A DNA stretch of 64,000 nucleotides from positions 50,355-114,354 of the forward strand of contig NZ_JAFHKI010000052.1 of the NCBI RefSeq assembly GCF_016937615.1, written 5' to 3'. The position numbers were made by a program, and so were the translations under genes. Position 1 is the stretch's first letter, and each line of letters opens with the position of its first letter. Positions 8,596-18,058 of this stretch are shown in pieces. The DNA comes from Pseudomonas lactucae (lineage in GTDB: Bacteria > Pseudomonadota > Gammaproteobacteria > Pseudomonadales > Pseudomonadaceae). The notes beneath the pieces are model-generated. The model did no database searches and was not told where the DNA came from. It saw only the letters and a list, made by a program, of their open reading frames with translations.

Positions 8596-8868
8596 GACCG
8601 GTTTCCTCAAAAGTGGTTGATGAAAATACTGACCGCAGTCCTGGGCTGAAATTTCTTTTTACAAATAGCCAGCTCACTGACGCTGTAATTCTTTCTCCTT
8701 GGAACCTGTTAATGGTGCGTATGGGTAGAGCCTGTCGGGATGACGCAAGGGGTGCGACGTTGGACCAGATTCGCCGTACCTTGCTGCCGGTCCAGGTAGT
8801 GGTTCATCGGGTTTGAGCGTTTGTTCGATGACCAATCGTTTACTCGCGGTCCGATCGCGGCTGCATGA

Positions 8869-9369
8869 TCAGAAGGGCAGTTTTACCTGGCCGCGCTCCT
8901 CGAGCGTTAACAGATACTGCTTGGCCTCAAGCCCTCCGGCAAAGCCGGTCAAGGTGCCCGAGGCCCCTATTACCCGATGGCAAGGTGCAATGATCGAGAT
9001 TGGATTGCGCCCATTGGCGGCGCCGACTGCACGCACGGCTTTGGGGTTGCCGATCTGCTGGGCGATCTGGGTGTAGCTGCGGGTTTCGCCAAACGGGATG
9101 GTCAGCAGTGCTTGCCAGACTTGCTTCTGAAAATCGGTACCGGCGAAGTCCAGTTCCAGCTCGAACCGGTTGCGCGTGCCAGCGAAGTATTCGTTCAATT
9201 GGCGCTGCGCTTCCAGCAGTACCGGACTGTCGTTGGCTTCATGCAATGGGCCCAGGCGTACGCGGTTGGCGCGTTCTGTTTCCCACAAGATGGCGCAAAG
9301 TTTGCTATCGCGCGCCACCAGCGTGAGTTGGCCGACGGGGGAGGGCATGAGCGTGTATTCGCAGGGCAT
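8869..9369 (-). CDS. ogt: Methylated-DNA--protein-cysteine methyltransferase
   Basis: 166 residues. The alkyl-acceptor motif PCHRVIG is present in IIAPCHRVIGASGTLTGFAG, preceded by the helix-turn-helix text TRSYTQIAQQIGNPKAVRAV and NGRNPISI. It repairs O6-alkylguanine by irreversible transfer of the alkyl group to the cysteine. The length and lack of an Ada domain fit Ogt. The start at 9369 (MPCEYTLMPSP) is chosen over 9423 because the family begins just before the YTLMPSPVGQLTL strand. Confidence 0.9.
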   Translation of the reverse strand: MPCEYTLMPSPVGQLTLVARDSKLCAILWETERANRVRLGPLHEANDSPVLLEAQRQLNEYFAGTRNRFELELDFAGTDFQKQVWQALLTIPFGETRSYTQIAQQIGNPKAVRAVGAANGRNPISIIAPCHRVIGASGTLTGFAGGLEAKQYLLTLEERGQVKLPF

Positions 9370-9470
9370 GGGCGGCTCCTCAAAAGGCTGGTGCGAAAGC
9401 TGATGTCGCCACTGTAGTTGCATTCCCTCGGTGGGAAACTACGTTTCTTGCGATCAAATTCCCTTTGCGC

Positions 9471-9802
9471 TTAGAAATTCCAGTAAACCCAACTGGAGAA
9501 AGGCGGGTACCAATAAAGCCGGGAAATATAATACAGACCCATCGGCAGTGACGCGGTGCCCATCCCGGCGAACGAGAAGGTATTGAGTAGGGTGGCAATC
9601 AGTGCCAGCCAACTCACGCGGCGGCTTGCGAAACGCCCGGCGAACCACACGCCATAGGCCGATGCTGCGAGGGATGCCAGGGACAGTAGCAGACCCAGTG
9701 GGTAAGGTAACCTCACCAAGGCGACCAAAAAAGGTAAACCAGCACCCAGCCCACCACCTGGCGCAGTATGGGTTTTGCCGTGTGTTGTTCAGGTTCGAGC
9801 AT
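9471..9802 (-). pseudogene. Small hypothetical membrane protein, one frameshift
   Basis: The minus-strand frame from 9802 reads MLEPEQHTAKPILRQVVGWV and LVYLF, then would stop. A shift of one base in a run of six Ts (9725-9730; seven needed) joins it to LVALVRLPYPLGLLLSLASL, AASAYGVWFAGRFA and RRVSWLALIATLLNTFSFAG, ending at 9471. The repaired protein has 110 residues and three or four membrane segments. I do not recognise the family. The neat rejoining of two hydrophobic halves supports a real gene with a homopolymer error. Confidence 0.6.
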
Positions 9803-9887
9803 TGCAGTCGTCCCGTTCTATGGGCTGATAAGCCGGCATTATCGGGGTACCGGCTGTTTGCTGCTGTCGGATTTTGCTGGCGAGGTG

Positions 9888-10250
9888 TTACCTGTCCTGT
9901 TGCAATGCCTTGAGCGCGGCCGACGCCAGAAAACCCGAGCGGCTTTTTTCTTCAGGGTGGTGCATCACGTATTCATCGATACGGTTCAACAGATAGCCCG
10001 GCAAGGTGATGTTGAGTTTCTGCGCCTTGCCCAGGTACTTGGTGACATCGATATCGACGATCGCCCAGGTGCAGCCGGCGTAGTGCGGGTTGGCGGCATG
10101 CACGGTGACTTTTTGCGCGCCTGGAATCGGCGCGCCGTCTTCCGCCAGAATCTCGAAGTGCCCTTCGATCGCCTCACGGGCCATGGCCATGGCGTCGTCA
10201 AGATCGTCGCCAGCCTAGTAGCAGCCCGGAATGCTTCCCAGGCCGCCCAT
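9888..10250 (-). pseudogene. HicB-like antitoxin remnant with in-frame amber codon
   Basis: The downstream part AGDDLDDAMAMAREAIEGHF, then WAIVDIDVTKYLGKAQKLNI and TLPGYLLNRIDEYVMHH, is a typical HicB antitoxin: partial RNase H-like fold then a ribbon-helix-helix end. Upstream in the same frame, MGGLGSIPGCY is followed by TAG at 10215-10217, exactly where HicB proteins read PGC(F/Y)SAGD. Either the protein restarts at the internal Met at 10190 or the gene is dead. The normal N-terminal strand and any HicA toxin gene are missing upstream. Most likely a decayed locus. Confidence 0.65.
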
Positions 10251-10283
10251 ACCAAGGGGAAGGGGAGCCGATACGCAACGATC

Positions 10284-10589
10284 TTAAAAGGGCGCCGCCA
10301 GCGAAAACGGAATGCGCAGCGCACCAATAGCCCCGTCACGCACACCGCACATTTCATCATGCACGCACTGCTGCACCAACACACAGGGAAACGCTGGAAC
10401 ATGCTGCAACAGGTCGCGTAGATGAGTGCTGGAGCGCAGACGCAGGGTCTTGCCGTTATGATCCAGCAGAGTCTTTTCGCCGTGCTCCAACTTCACCCGC
10501 GCAATATAGAAACCGCCCTCCAGCGATAGCAATTGCAACTCTTGTATTTCGCCTTTTTCGGCCAGTTCGCTCAGCGTCTGCACATTCAT
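10284..10589 (-). CDS. DUF6482-family protein
   Basis: 101-residue protein starting MNVQTLSELAEKGEIQELQL, with the conserved core EGGFYIARVKLEHGEKTLL and a C-terminal CGVRDGAIGALRIPFSL. I recognise it as the small Pseudomonas DUF6482 family, which has no assigned function. It follows the DUF3833 gene at 21 bp in the same direction, so the two are probably co-transcribed. Confidence 0.75.
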   Translation of the reverse strand: MNVQTLSELAEKGEIQELQLLSLEGGFYIARVKLEHGEKTLLDHNGKTLRLRSSTHLRDLLQHVPAFPCVLVQQCVHDEMCGVRDGAIGALRIPFSLAAPF

Positions 10590-10610
10590 CTTTCACCCTC
10601 GCTTCGCACG

Positions 10611-11135
10611 TTATTGGCGACGAAAGAACAACGTGACCTGACCCCATTCCACGCCGAACTTGGACATGCTCGAACGGTTGATCATCGTGTCCTCGTCCAT
10701 CAGGTACATCCAGTCGTCGAAGCTCACCTCGTACACCGAGCCATCCACCGGCAGGTTCAGACGATAGCGCCAACGCAGCGCATTACCGGCCACCTCGCCG
10801 CGGGCTTCGCCGACCACATCACCCGCCCGTCCGCGCCAGCGCCCCGGGCCATCGGGGGTGAGCGTCCATACACGCTGCTGGCGCGTGCCGTCGCTGTACA
10901 GGAAGCGTTCGTCGAGAATCAGCGTGTTACCTTCGCGTCGGCTGGCAATCTCCACCTCGAAGCGCTTGGCCACTTCTCCCGAGCGCTTCTCGAAGATGCC
11001 CCAGGCCTTGACGGGTTTGCTGAAGAAGCGCTCCAGGTCCAACGTCGGTCGCTGGTCGGCATAGTGTTCCACCCCAACGCCTGTGCAGCTGCACAGGCCG
11101 AGTAGCAGCAACAGTGAAACCAGAAGACGTGGCAT
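10611..11135 (-). CDS. DUF3833 lipoprotein
   Basis: 174 residues. The N-terminus has a lipoprotein signal with lipobox LCSC at about 14-17, so it is membrane-anchored. The rest is the DUF3833 lipocalin-like beta fold (DLERFFSKPVKAWGIFEKRS, RWRYRLNLPVDGSVYEVSFD, DWMYLMDEDTMINRSSMSKF). In many proteobacteria the family sits in operons with lipid or cyclopropane fatty-acid genes; here it heads a two-gene unit with the DUF6482 gene. Function unproven. Confidence 0.85.
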   Translation of the reverse strand: MPRLLVSLLLLLGLCSCTGVGVEHYADQRPTLDLERFFSKPVKAWGIFEKRSGEVAKRFEVEIASRREGNTLILDERFLYSDGTRQQRVWTLTPDGPGRWRGRAGDVVGEARGEVAGNALRWRYRLNLPVDGSVYEVSFDDWMYLMDEDTMINRSSMSKFGVEWGQVTLFFRRQ

Positions 11136-11262
11136 GGCCGGGCTCCTTGATCACGCGACGGGATGCCGGTGTTCAAGGCTTGATGGTTGTACAAAAATAT
11201 AATTTTGTATAGGTTTTGCTCCGAAAAAACCAGGCCAATGGTCTGAACTCAGATTTTGCCCA

Positions 11263-11291
11263 TAAAAAACCGACCATCAGGTCGTTTTTTA
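11263..11291 (-). terminator. Terminator downstream of tRNA-Gly
   Basis: A stem with GACC / GGTC core and flanking A6/T6 tracts lies 44 bp after the tRNA-Gly 3' end on the minus strand. The symmetry makes it bidirectional. Confidence 0.75.
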
Positions 11292-11334
11292 TGCGTCCCC
11301 GTCAAGAAAATCAAGACGCGAAAGCGAAATGGAG

Positions 11335-11408
11335 TGGAGCGGGTAGAGGGAATCGAACCCTCAACTAAAGCTTGGGAAGCTTTCGTTTTGCCACTAAACT
11401 ATACCCGC
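11335..11408 (-). tRNA. tRNA-Gly(CCC)
   Basis: The minus strand folds as a cloverleaf: acceptor GCGGGTA / TACCCGC, D-arm TAGTTTAGTGGCAAAAC, anticodon stem AAAGC / GCTTT with loop TTCCCAA (anticodon CCC), T-arm GAGGGTTCGATTCCCTC, and encoded CCA at 11335-11337. It reads GGG codons. A hairpin terminator follows. Confidence 0.93.
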
Positions 11409-11520
11409 TCAGAGCGGCTGACTTTGTACCAGATGTTCGCCAGAATTTGAAGTTTTTCTTTGAAAATGTGCAGGTTGCGGCGAAGGCGCTCGTACCGTTG
11501 CTCCCTCGCCACATGCCCTC

Positions 11521-12404
11521 TCACATCGCAAACGCATGCTGCGTCTGGCCTTGGCTGTAGCGCAATCGGCTGACCTGCCGTTCTGACTTCAAGAAGCCCA
11601 CCACCGCGTCTCGACTGTCCCGGCACGCCGCCTTATGCTCCATATCCAGAAAATGCCCCGTCGCCGCTATGGTGCTGAAGCTGCTGTTGGCCACATGCTG
11701 GCCAAACAACTTGGCGTCCTGAGCGCTGGTGTATTCGTCCCATTCGCCGTTGAGGAACAGCACCGGAATGTCGATGGCCTTGGCCGCCTTCAGATAGCAC
11801 AACCGATCGCTGTTGAGCACTTGGCTGATATGGAAGTGCATCTGCCCGTATTCGTGCTCGGCCAGGCTGCTCACATGCTTGTAATTGAAGCGCTTGAACA
11901 GCGAAGGCAGGTGCTTGCCGATGGTGCTGTTGACCAAGTGGCCGACGCGGTCGCGGTCGAGGTTGCCGAGGTAATCGACGCCGCGCTCCAAGTAGTCGCG
12001 CATGGGCGCGTTGATCACTGGCGAGAACGAGCTGATCACGGCCTTCTCTACACGTCGCGGACGCTGGGCGAGCGCGATCAGGGTGCGGCGCCGCCCCAGG
12101 AGAACGACAGCACGTGTTCGGCGGCGAAGTGCTCGATCAGCTCCAGGAGGACCTGGCCTTCGACTTCTTTCGTCAGCATGTGCTCATGACGGTTATGGAT
12201 TTTGGAACGCCCAGCGTAAGGCTGGTCATACAAAACCACATTGAATTGCGGGTGCAGGCTTTTCACGGTTTGGGCGAAGGAGGCCGTGGTGGCCATCGAG
12301 CCGTTGACCAGGATAATGGTCTTGGCCGCTGCGTCCGCGCGATAGAACTCCGTGTAAACCCGATACTGACCCTGTATATCCAACACAGCGATTTCTGGCC
12401 TCAT
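11521..12404 (-). pseudogene. phaG: PhaG, 3-hydroxyacyl-ACP thioesterase/transacylase, one frameshift
   Basis: The N-terminus MRPEIAVLDIQGQYRVYTEF and the C-terminus GQTQHAFAM are near-identical in pattern to Pseudomonas PhaG, a relative of RhlA. The alpha/beta-hydrolase nucleophile elbow (SFSWGGA) and C-terminal ATGHFLDME are present. PhaG links de novo fatty-acid synthesis to medium-chain polyhydroxyalkanoate precursors. The frame breaks right after SWGGAA near 12086. In the next frame TLIALAQRP and EKAVISSFSPVINAPMRDYL continue the protein. One missing base explains it; the repaired length is 294 residues, the family norm. The gene stands alone; its promoter should be in 12405-12709. Confidence 0.85.
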
Positions 12405-12709
12405 GTCGTAAGACTCCTGGCAAGCGGGTAGGGCGCGCAGAACACTCTGCACGAGCTTTGTGACAGGTAGGCATACGCCTGGAAGATGAGGGCCCATGCC
12501 GGTCCGATGAAGGCTGGCCGACGGGTGTTGTTATGGCGGGCTGTTTGCCTGGAAGGCCCGTGGATCAAGCGCGGGCGAGGGCAAGGTGTTTCTTGGAGGT
12601 TATAGGTGACTCGCCAGTCATGTCATGGCGGCTGATTGGGAGTCAAGCACAGGCTCGGGATGTCGCAAGTCGCACAAATGGTTTTTTGCCATCGGCGGCC
12701 GAACGGTCG
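12405..12709. other. Intergenic region between phaG and rsuA
   Basis: 305 bp with no supported gene. It must carry the phaG promoter and the region beyond the rsuA 3' end. I see no clear terminator or operator. Confidence 0.4.
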
Positions 12710-13402
12710 TCAGATCCGTCTGATTTCCTCAAGACTCAACGCTCGATATTCACCCGGCGCAAGCGCACTGTCCAACTCAAGCGGCCCCATGCGTTCGCGA
12801 TGCAGGCCGATCACTTTGTTGTTGAAGTGTCCGAACATGCGCTTTACCTGGTGATAGCGACCTTCGATGATGCTCAAGCGCGCGGTCGTCGGCCCCAGCA
12901 AGGCCAGTTCGGCGGGTTGGGTGGTGAGGTCTTCAAACGCGAAGTACAGGCCGGCGGCAAACGTCGGCGCGTATTCGGGGCCGATAGTGTCCTCGGTGTG
13001 CACCCGGTAAACCTTGGGCAGTTTGGTCGTCGGTTGCGTGAGGCGCCGCGACCACTGGCCGTCGTTGGTGATCAGCATCAGGCCGGTGGTGTTGAAGTCC
13101 AGACGGCCGGCGATATGCAGCTCGTCTTTATCCGGCTCATCCAGCAAGTCCAATACGGTCGGGTGCTGCGGGTCCGACGTCGCACTCACGCAACCCTGCG
13201 GTTTATGCAACATGAAGTAACGCGCCGGTTTACCCGCCTGAATGACCTCATCGTCCACGCGCACACAACTGAAATCACGAACGTCGTGGTGCGGATCGCT
13301 GACCGCCACGCCATCGACGCTCACCCGCCGTTCAACCAACAGGAGGCGCACTTGCCGACGATTGAACCGGGGCAAGTTGCTCAGGAAGCGATCAATCCGC
13401 AT
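12710..13402 (-). CDS. rsuA: 16S rRNA pseudouridine-516 synthase RsuA
   Basis: 230 residues from the ATG at 13402, matching RsuA length. An N-terminal S4-like RNA-binding domain (MRIDRFLSNLPRFNRRQVRL, about 1-60) precedes the catalytic domain. The active-site aspartate motif is in HIAGRLDFNTTGLMLITNDG, and family text follows (KVYRVHTEDTIG, IIEGRYHQVKRMFGHFNNKV). It isomerises a uridine in the 530 loop of 16S rRNA. The start is chosen at MRIDRF, since the upstream extension to 13471 lies within the CWC gene. Confidence 0.88.
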   Translation of the reverse strand: MRIDRFLSNLPRFNRRQVRLLLVERRVSVDGVAVSDPHHDVRDFSCVRVDDEVIQAGKPARYFMLHKPQGCVSATSDPQHPTVLDLLDEPDKDELHIAGRLDFNTTGLMLITNDGQWSRRLTQPTTKLPKVYRVHTEDTIGPEYAPTFAAGLYFAFEDLTTQPAELALLGPTTARLSIIEGRYHQVKRMFGHFNNKVIGLHRERMGPLELDSALAPGEYRALSLEEIRRI

Positions 13403-13604
13403 TGCGGCCACGCAGCTGTTCGTCCACCTGGGCGCAGCGCGGGCACAGGCAGGCGCTGTTGCGCAACTCATCGGGCAGCGCCTGGAGCACCGCCGGGTCG
13501 ATAGTGACGCTGTAGCACCAGCAGGCCTGGTCGGCGGTGCGCGGGTCGGCCAGGGTACAGTCGTTACGGGCGCCGCAGGCGGGGCAAAGGCTTGGCGTGG
13601 TCAT
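13392..13604 (-). CDS. Cysteine-rich CWC family protein
   Basis: 70 residues with eight cysteines, including CPACGARNDC, the tryptophan-flanked CWC in QACWCYSV, and CLCPRC. The pattern is that of the cysteine-rich CWC family, probably a small metal-binding protein of unknown role. It overlaps the rsuA start by 11 bp in the same direction, so the pair is an operon. Confidence 0.85.
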   Translation of the reverse strand: MTTPSLCPACGARNDCTLADPRTADQACWCYSVTIDPAVLQALPDELRNSACLCPRCAQVDEQLRGRNAD

Positions 13605-13672
13605 GGGGCGGGCGGCATCGGGCAGGGTTCACTCGGACCTGCACGATACAGCGCCAACCCACAACAGGCTAC

Positions 13673-15295
13673 TTACAGCTGGAACTTGCTGACCAGCACG
13701 TTGAACGAGGTGGCCAGGCGCGACAGGTCCTGGCTGGAGGCGTTGGTCTGGTGGGCGCCGGCGGCAGTCTGGGTGGACAGGTCCTGAATGTTCAGTAGGT
13801 TACGGTCCACTTCACGGGCGACCTGAGCCTGTTCCTCGGAGGCGGACGCGATCACCAGGTTACGCTCGTTGATCTTCGCCACGCTGGCGGTGATGCGCTG
13901 CAACGCCTCGCCGGCATTTTGCGCCAGGCTCTGGGTATTGTTGGCCCAGCTCAGGCTTTTGTTCATCGCCGCCACGGCGCCATCTGCACCGACCTGGACG
14001 GCACCGATCATTTTCTCGATGTCGACCGTAGACACCTGGGTGCGATGGGCCAATGCCCGCACTTCGTCGGCGACCACCGCAAAACCACGACCTTGCTCAC
14101 CGGCGCGGGCCGCTTCAATCGCCGCGTTGAGCGCCAGCAGGTTGGTCTGGTCGGCGATGGCGCGGATCACATCGATGACTTTGCCGATCTCGCGGACCTG
14201 ATTGGCGAGGTCCTCGACCGATTGCGTCGATTCATTGATCTCCACCACCATCGAACGCATGCCGGACACGGCCTGTGCCACCTGCTCGCGGCCGTCCTCG
14301 GCTTCGGTGGTGGCCTGGCGCGAGGCTTCGGAAGTAGACACCGCGTTGCTCGCGACTTCGTCCACCGCCGCAGTCATCTGGTTCACCGCGGTCGCCGCTT
14401 GTTGAATTTCATCGTTCTGGCGGGTCAGGCCACGGCTGCTCTCATCGGTGACCGCGCTGAGTTCTTCGGCGGCCGATGCCAATTGGTCGGAGGCATTGGC
14501 GATTTCCATCAGGGTGCTTTTCAATCCGCTCTGCATGTCGGACAGCGCCATCAGCAGTTGCCCGGCTTCGTCGGTGCGCTCGGTGATGATCGCTTGGGTG
14601 AGATCGCCCTTGGCAATGCGCTGTGCGCTCTGCACCGCCTGAGCGATAGGGCGGGTGATCAGCCGCGTAATCAGCACACCAATGATGATCGCGATAATGA
14701 ACGCCAGCACGATACCGCTGATCATCCAGGTCAATGCGCTGTTGCGCAGTTCATCGGCGGCGATGGCCCCTTCCTTGATCTGCCGATTGTTGGACTCGAT
14801 CATCACGCGGATCAGCTCGCGCGCCTGGCGAAACAGTTCATTGTTGGTGGTATTGAGCTGTGTGCGTGCCTGTTCGAGCTGACCGCTTTCCAGCATTGAC
14901 ATGATGCGATCCGAGCTGCTGATGTAGGCCGGCCAGATCTGGTCGAGCGTGTCACCCGCTGCCCGTTCGTCATCTTCCAACGAGGTGGCGCGGTAGGTGG
15001 CAAAAGCCGCCTGGCTGCGTTTGAGTTCGTTGGCGATGTCCTGGCGAACGCGGTCGCGGTCCTGCTGGGGCACATCGCCCTTGCTGGCATCCATCAATCG
15101 GTACAAACCACGGTTATGGGCGACCAGGCCATTGAGGGTCGCGGCGGTATTGCTGACCGACAATAAATTGTTCGAAAACGTCTTTTCCAGAGCGTTGGCG
15201 AGGCGCACGACGCCCTTGATACCCAAAAGACCAACCCCGAGGGTGACCAGGGCGCACAGTAAAAATGAAAGCAGCAGTTTGGTTGAGATCTTCAT
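13673..15295 (-). CDS. Methyl-accepting chemotaxis protein with four-helix-bundle sensor
   Basis: 540 residues. TM1 is at about 7-29, a periplasmic four-helix-bundle ligand domain at about 30-188 ([40 protein letters not shown]), TM2 at about 190-212, a HAMP domain at about 213-265 ([20 protein letters not shown]), then the cytoplasmic signalling coiled coil. The hairpin tip is intact: [20 protein letters not shown] and [15 protein letters not shown]. There is no C-terminal CheR-binding pentapeptide. The ligand is unknown. It is monocistronic; a similar receptor lies at 55211-56836. Confidence 0.93.
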   Translation of the reverse strand: MKISTKLLLSFLLCALVTLGVGLLGIKGVVRLANALEKTFSNNLLSVSNTAATLNGLVAHNRGLYRLMDASKGDVPQQDRDRVRQDIANELKRSQAAFATYRATSLEDDERAAGDTLDQIWPAYISSSDRIMSMLESGQLEQARTQLNTTNNELFRQARELIRVMIESNNRQIKEGAIAADELRNSALTWMISGIVLAFIIAIIIGVLITRLITRPIAQAVQSAQRIAKGDLTQAIITERTDEAGQLLMALSDMQSGLKSTLMEIANASDQLASAAEELSAVTDESSRGLTRQNDEIQQAATAVNQMTAAVDEVASNAVSTSEASRQATTEAEDGREQVAQAVSGMRSMVVEINESTQSVEDLANQVREIGKVIDVIRAIADQTNLLALNAAIEAARAGEQGRGFAVVADEVRALAHRTQVSTVDIEKMIGAVQVGADGAVAAMNKSLSWANNTQSLAQNAGEALQRITASVAKINERNLVIASASEEQAQVAREVDRNLLNIQDLSTQTAAGAHQTNASSQDLSRLATSFNVLVSKFQL

Positions 15296-15613
15296 GAATC
15301 GAATCCGGCCAGGTTAGCGAAGGGCTTACGCTAGAGCCTCCCTGGTCTTGCGTAGCATCATAATGACATCATCGCAATCCGATTAGTTTCGATCCAGAAA
15401 AATTTACTTAATCGTTAAAGCAGCAGGTTAGTTGGGCGCTATAGGCTGCGCATGCTTCGTGCGGGGAAATCAACGTTCTGCATTGATGTATCAAGTTGTT
15501 ACCAGAACGCACCAGATTCGGTTTTTGATGTCAGATATTTCGTCATTCAGTGAAAGCTGAATGCCGCCCTCCCGCGTCGCTGGAGGTGCTCTTCCGCGGT
15601 CCAGGAGGCCGCC
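15296..15613. other. Divergent intergenic region upstream of chemoreceptor and lipoprotein genes
   Basis: 318 bp without a gene, containing the promoters of both flanking genes. An AT-rich stretch at about 15350-15420 suits the chemoreceptor promoter. A ribosome site (CCAGGAGG) precedes the lipoprotein start. No defined operator is seen. Confidence 0.4.
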
Positions 15614-16000
15614 ATGTATCGACGACTGCTGCTCAGCGCTTTACTCGGTCTAACCCTTTCAGCTTGTGTGCCCTATTACGATGGAGGCGATGGAGGTCGC
15701 AGTTACTACCGTTCCGAGGTCTACACGTCGCCGGCACCGGCCTATTACTACGGCGGTGGCTCAGCGTATCAATATCGCCGGGACTATTACCCGTCGCCGC
15801 GCTATTACGCGCCTGCGCCACGTTACTATTCGGCGCCGCGTTATTACCAGCCGGCACCACGCTACTATCCGTCGGGACCCCGAGTCGGTTACCGGCCTTA
15901 TCCGAACCAGGGCTGGGGGGATCGCTGGGGCAACGGCGGGCATGGACGCGGGGGCGATCGTGGTGATCGTGGCGATCATGGTCGGGGCGGCCATCGTTGA
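15614..16000 (+). CDS. Tyr/Pro/Gly-rich lipoprotein
   Basis: 128 residues with a lipoprotein signal (lipobox LSAC, about 15-18) and a low-complexity mature part. Repeated SPRYYAPAPRYYSAPRYYQP-type units occupy about 59-85, followed by a Gly/Arg/Asp/His-rich tail (GRGGDRGDRGDHGRGGHR). Such proteins occur in the Pseudomonas envelope without defined function. The strong CCAGGAGG site 6 bp upstream supports the start, and a terminator follows. The repeat structure suggests an extended surface or wall-interacting protein (inference). Confidence 0.8.
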   Translation: MYRRLLLSALLGLTLSACVPYYDGGDGGRSYYRSEVYTSPAPAYYYGGGSAYQYRRDYYPSPRYYAPAPRYYSAPRYYQPAPRYYPSGPRVGYRPYPNQGWGDRWGNGGHGRGGDRGDRGDHGRGGHR

Positions 16001-16014
16001 CAGGTCTTGAATGC

Positions 16015-16042
16015 AAAGCGGCGCATGAAGCGCCGCTTTTTT
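16015..16042. terminator. Terminator between convergent genes
   Basis: A perfect GCGGCGC / GCGCCGC stem with a 5-nt loop is followed by six Ts. It lies 14 bp past the lipoprotein stop and 14 bp past the stop of the convergent hydrolase gene. Confidence 0.85.
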
Positions 16043-16055
16043 ATGCGCCAAGGTT

Positions 16056-17168
16056 TCAGTAGTCGGACAGATCCGCCAGCGGGTGCCGGCCCTCCCAGGC
16101 TTTGTTGAAGTGCGCCTGCACCACTGCATCCGGGAGCGTATGAATATCCGGCCAATGCCAACGGGGCGTCTGGTCCTTGTCGATCAACCGCGCACGCACC
16201 CCTTCGCTGAACTCCGGGTGACGGCAGCAATTGAGGCTCAGGGTGTATTCCATCTGGAACACCTGCGCCAGTGACAAATGACGGGCGCGCTGGATCTGTT
16301 CCCACACCAGGTGCGCGGTCAGCGGGCAGCCTTCGCTGAGTGTCTTGCCGGCGCGGCTGAACAGCGGGTCGGCGTGATCGCGCAATTGGCTCAAGGCGCG
16401 CCAGGCGGAGCGCACGTCACCCACGTCCAGCCACTCGTCGATCTGTGCCCGGCGCGGCAGCCATTGGGCCTCGGGTCGTTGATCGACGGCTTCCTGGGCC
16501 ATGGCCTTGAACAGGCTGTTGAGCTGCATCGCGGTCTGTTCCTGCCAGTTCAATTGCAGCAGGCCTTCGATCAGTTCGTCTTGTTGGTCGTCGCGCAGGA
16601 AGCGGTCGGCCAGGCCCAGGTCCAGGGCGTCACGGCCGTTGACATGGGCACCGGTGAGGCCCAGGAACAAGCCGAGTTTGCCCGGCAGGCGTGAGAGGAA
16701 CCAACTGGCACCCACGTCCGGGTAGAGGCCGATGCTGATCTCGGGCATGGCCAAGCGGCTGCTCGGCGTGACGATACGCACCGCGGCGCTTTGCAGCAGG
16801 CCCATGCCGCCGCCCAATACGTAACCGTGGCCCCAGCAGATCAGCGGTTTGGGGAAGGTATGCAGGCGGTAATCGAGACGGTATTCCGCCGCGAAGAACT
16901 GCGCGGCCAGGGCGGGCACCTCGCCGGGTTGTTCGCGGCAGGCCAGGGCCAGGCTGCGCACTTCGCCACCGGCGCAAAAGGCCTTGGGGCCGTTGCCGCG
17001 CAATAGCACGCAGGCGATGTTAGGGTCTTTGGCCCAGGCATCCAGGCGGTCGCCCAGGGCCAGGATCATCGGCAGGGACAGGGCATTGAGGGACTTTTCA
17101 GCGTCGAGGCTGGCGATGCCGACACGGGCACCGTCGCTGCCGGTCAGCTCTTCGAAGTGCAGGTTCAT
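16056..17168 (-). CDS. 3-hydroxyisobutyryl-CoA hydrolase (enoyl-CoA hydratase/isomerase family)
   Basis: 370 residues, the longer size typical of 3-hydroxyisobutyryl-CoA hydrolases rather than simple enoyl-CoA hydratases. Crotonase oxyanion-hole segments are visible: KAFCAGGEVRSL (about 65-76) and GHGYVLGGGMGLLQSAAVRI (about 115-134), then SRLAMPEISIGLYPDVGASW. The C-terminal family domain has SLNCCRHPEFSEGVRARLID and KDQTPRWHW. The enzyme acts in valine breakdown. The start at MNLHFEELTG (17168) is chosen over 17249 for lack of conserved text upstream. No other valine-pathway gene adjoins it. Confidence 0.85.
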   Translation of the reverse strand: MNLHFEELTGSDGARVGIASLDAEKSLNALSLPMILALGDRLDAWAKDPNIACVLLRGNGPKAFCAGGEVRSLALACREQPGEVPALAAQFFAAEYRLDYRLHTFPKPLICWGHGYVLGGGMGLLQSAAVRIVTPSSRLAMPEISIGLYPDVGASWFLSRLPGKLGLFLGLTGAHVNGRDALDLGLADRFLRDDQQDELIEGLLQLNWQEQTAMQLNSLFKAMAQEAVDQRPEAQWLPRRAQIDEWLDVGDVRSAWRALSQLRDHADPLFSRAGKTLSEGCPLTAHLVWEQIQRARHLSLAQVFQMEYTLSLNCCRHPEFSEGVRARLIDKDQTPRWHWPDIHTLPDAVVQAHFNKAWEGRHPLADLSDY

Positions 17169-17304
17169 CGTGACCTCAATCGGGAAGGTGAAGGATGAGT
17201 ATGATCGCTTGGCAGGAAAGTGCCGGTGGTGTGTCAGATCAATTGACAACCGGGGCCGGCTTTCCTAGGGTTCGCCTCATTATTTTTTACAAGACAACTC
17301 GATC

Positions 17305-17997
17305 ATGACCGAAGGCGACCGTATCAAACTCGAACCCAGCTGGAAACACGCCCTGCGCGATGAGTTCGACAAGCCCTACATGAGTGAGCTGCGCGAATTC
17401 CTGCGCCAGGAACATGCCGCCGGCAAAGAGATCTACCCGCCGGGCCCGCTGATCTTCAACGCGCTCAATTCCACTCCGCTGGACAAGGTCAAGGTGGTGA
17501 TCCTCGGCCAGGACCCTTACCACGGTCCCGGGCAGGCCCACGGCCTGTGTTTCTCGGTACAACCGGGTGTGCCGGCACCGCCGTCGCTGGTCAATATCTA
17601 TAAAGAACTCAAGCGCGACCTGAACATCGACATCCCCAACCACGGCTACTTGCAAAGCTGGGCCGACCAGGGCGTGTTGATGCTCAACACCACCATGACC
17701 GTGGAACGCGCCAACGCCAATGCCCATGCGGGCAAGGGCTGGCAGTTCTTTACCGATCGGATTATCGAAGTGGTCAGCGCGCATCAACCACATTTGGTAT
17801 TTTTGCTGTGGGGCGCCCATGCGCAGAGCAAGCAGAAGCTGATCGATGCCACCAAGCACCTGGTACTGACGTCGGTGCACCCGTCCCCGTTGTCGGCGTA
17901 TCGCGGGTTTTTGGGCTGCGGGCATTTCAGCCGCGCCAACAAGTTTCTTGAGCAGAATGGCGAGACGCCGATTGAGTGGCGGTTGCCGGCGCTCTAA
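17305..17997 (+). CDS. ung: Uracil-DNA glycosylase
   Basis: 230 residues, standard family-1 UDG. The catalytic water-activating motif is [14 protein letters not shown] (about 68-81), the uracil-binding Asn lies in [17 protein letters not shown], and the DNA-intercalation loop is [17 protein letters not shown] (about 192-208). It removes uracil from DNA at the start of base-excision repair. It is monocistronic and divergent from the hydrolase gene. Confidence 0.95.
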   Translation: MTEGDRIKLEPSWKHALRDEFDKPYMSELREFLRQEHAAGKEIYPPGPLIFNALNSTPLDKVKVVILGQDPYHGPGQAHGLCFSVQPGVPAPPSLVNIYKELKRDLNIDIPNHGYLQSWADQGVLMLNTTMTVERANANAHAGKGWQFFTDRIIEVVSAHQPHLVFLLWGAHAQSKQKLIDATKHLVLTSVHPSPLSAYRGFLGCGHFSRANKFLEQNGETPIEWRLPAL

Positions 17998-18008
17998 GGC
18001 CAGGCACA

Positions 18009-18045
18009 TTCAAATGTGGGAGGGGCAAGCCCTCTCATATTTGAA
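18009..18045. repeat. REP-like palindrome / bidirectional terminator after ung
   Basis: TTCAAAT and GAGGG pair with CCCTC and ATTTGAA around a GCAAG loop. The GGGAGGGGCAAGCCC core resembles the REP-type palindromes scattered through fluorescent Pseudomonas genomes. It lies between the convergent ung and abrB-family genes. Confidence 0.6.
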
Positions 18046-18058
18046 CTGCCTTGAGGGG

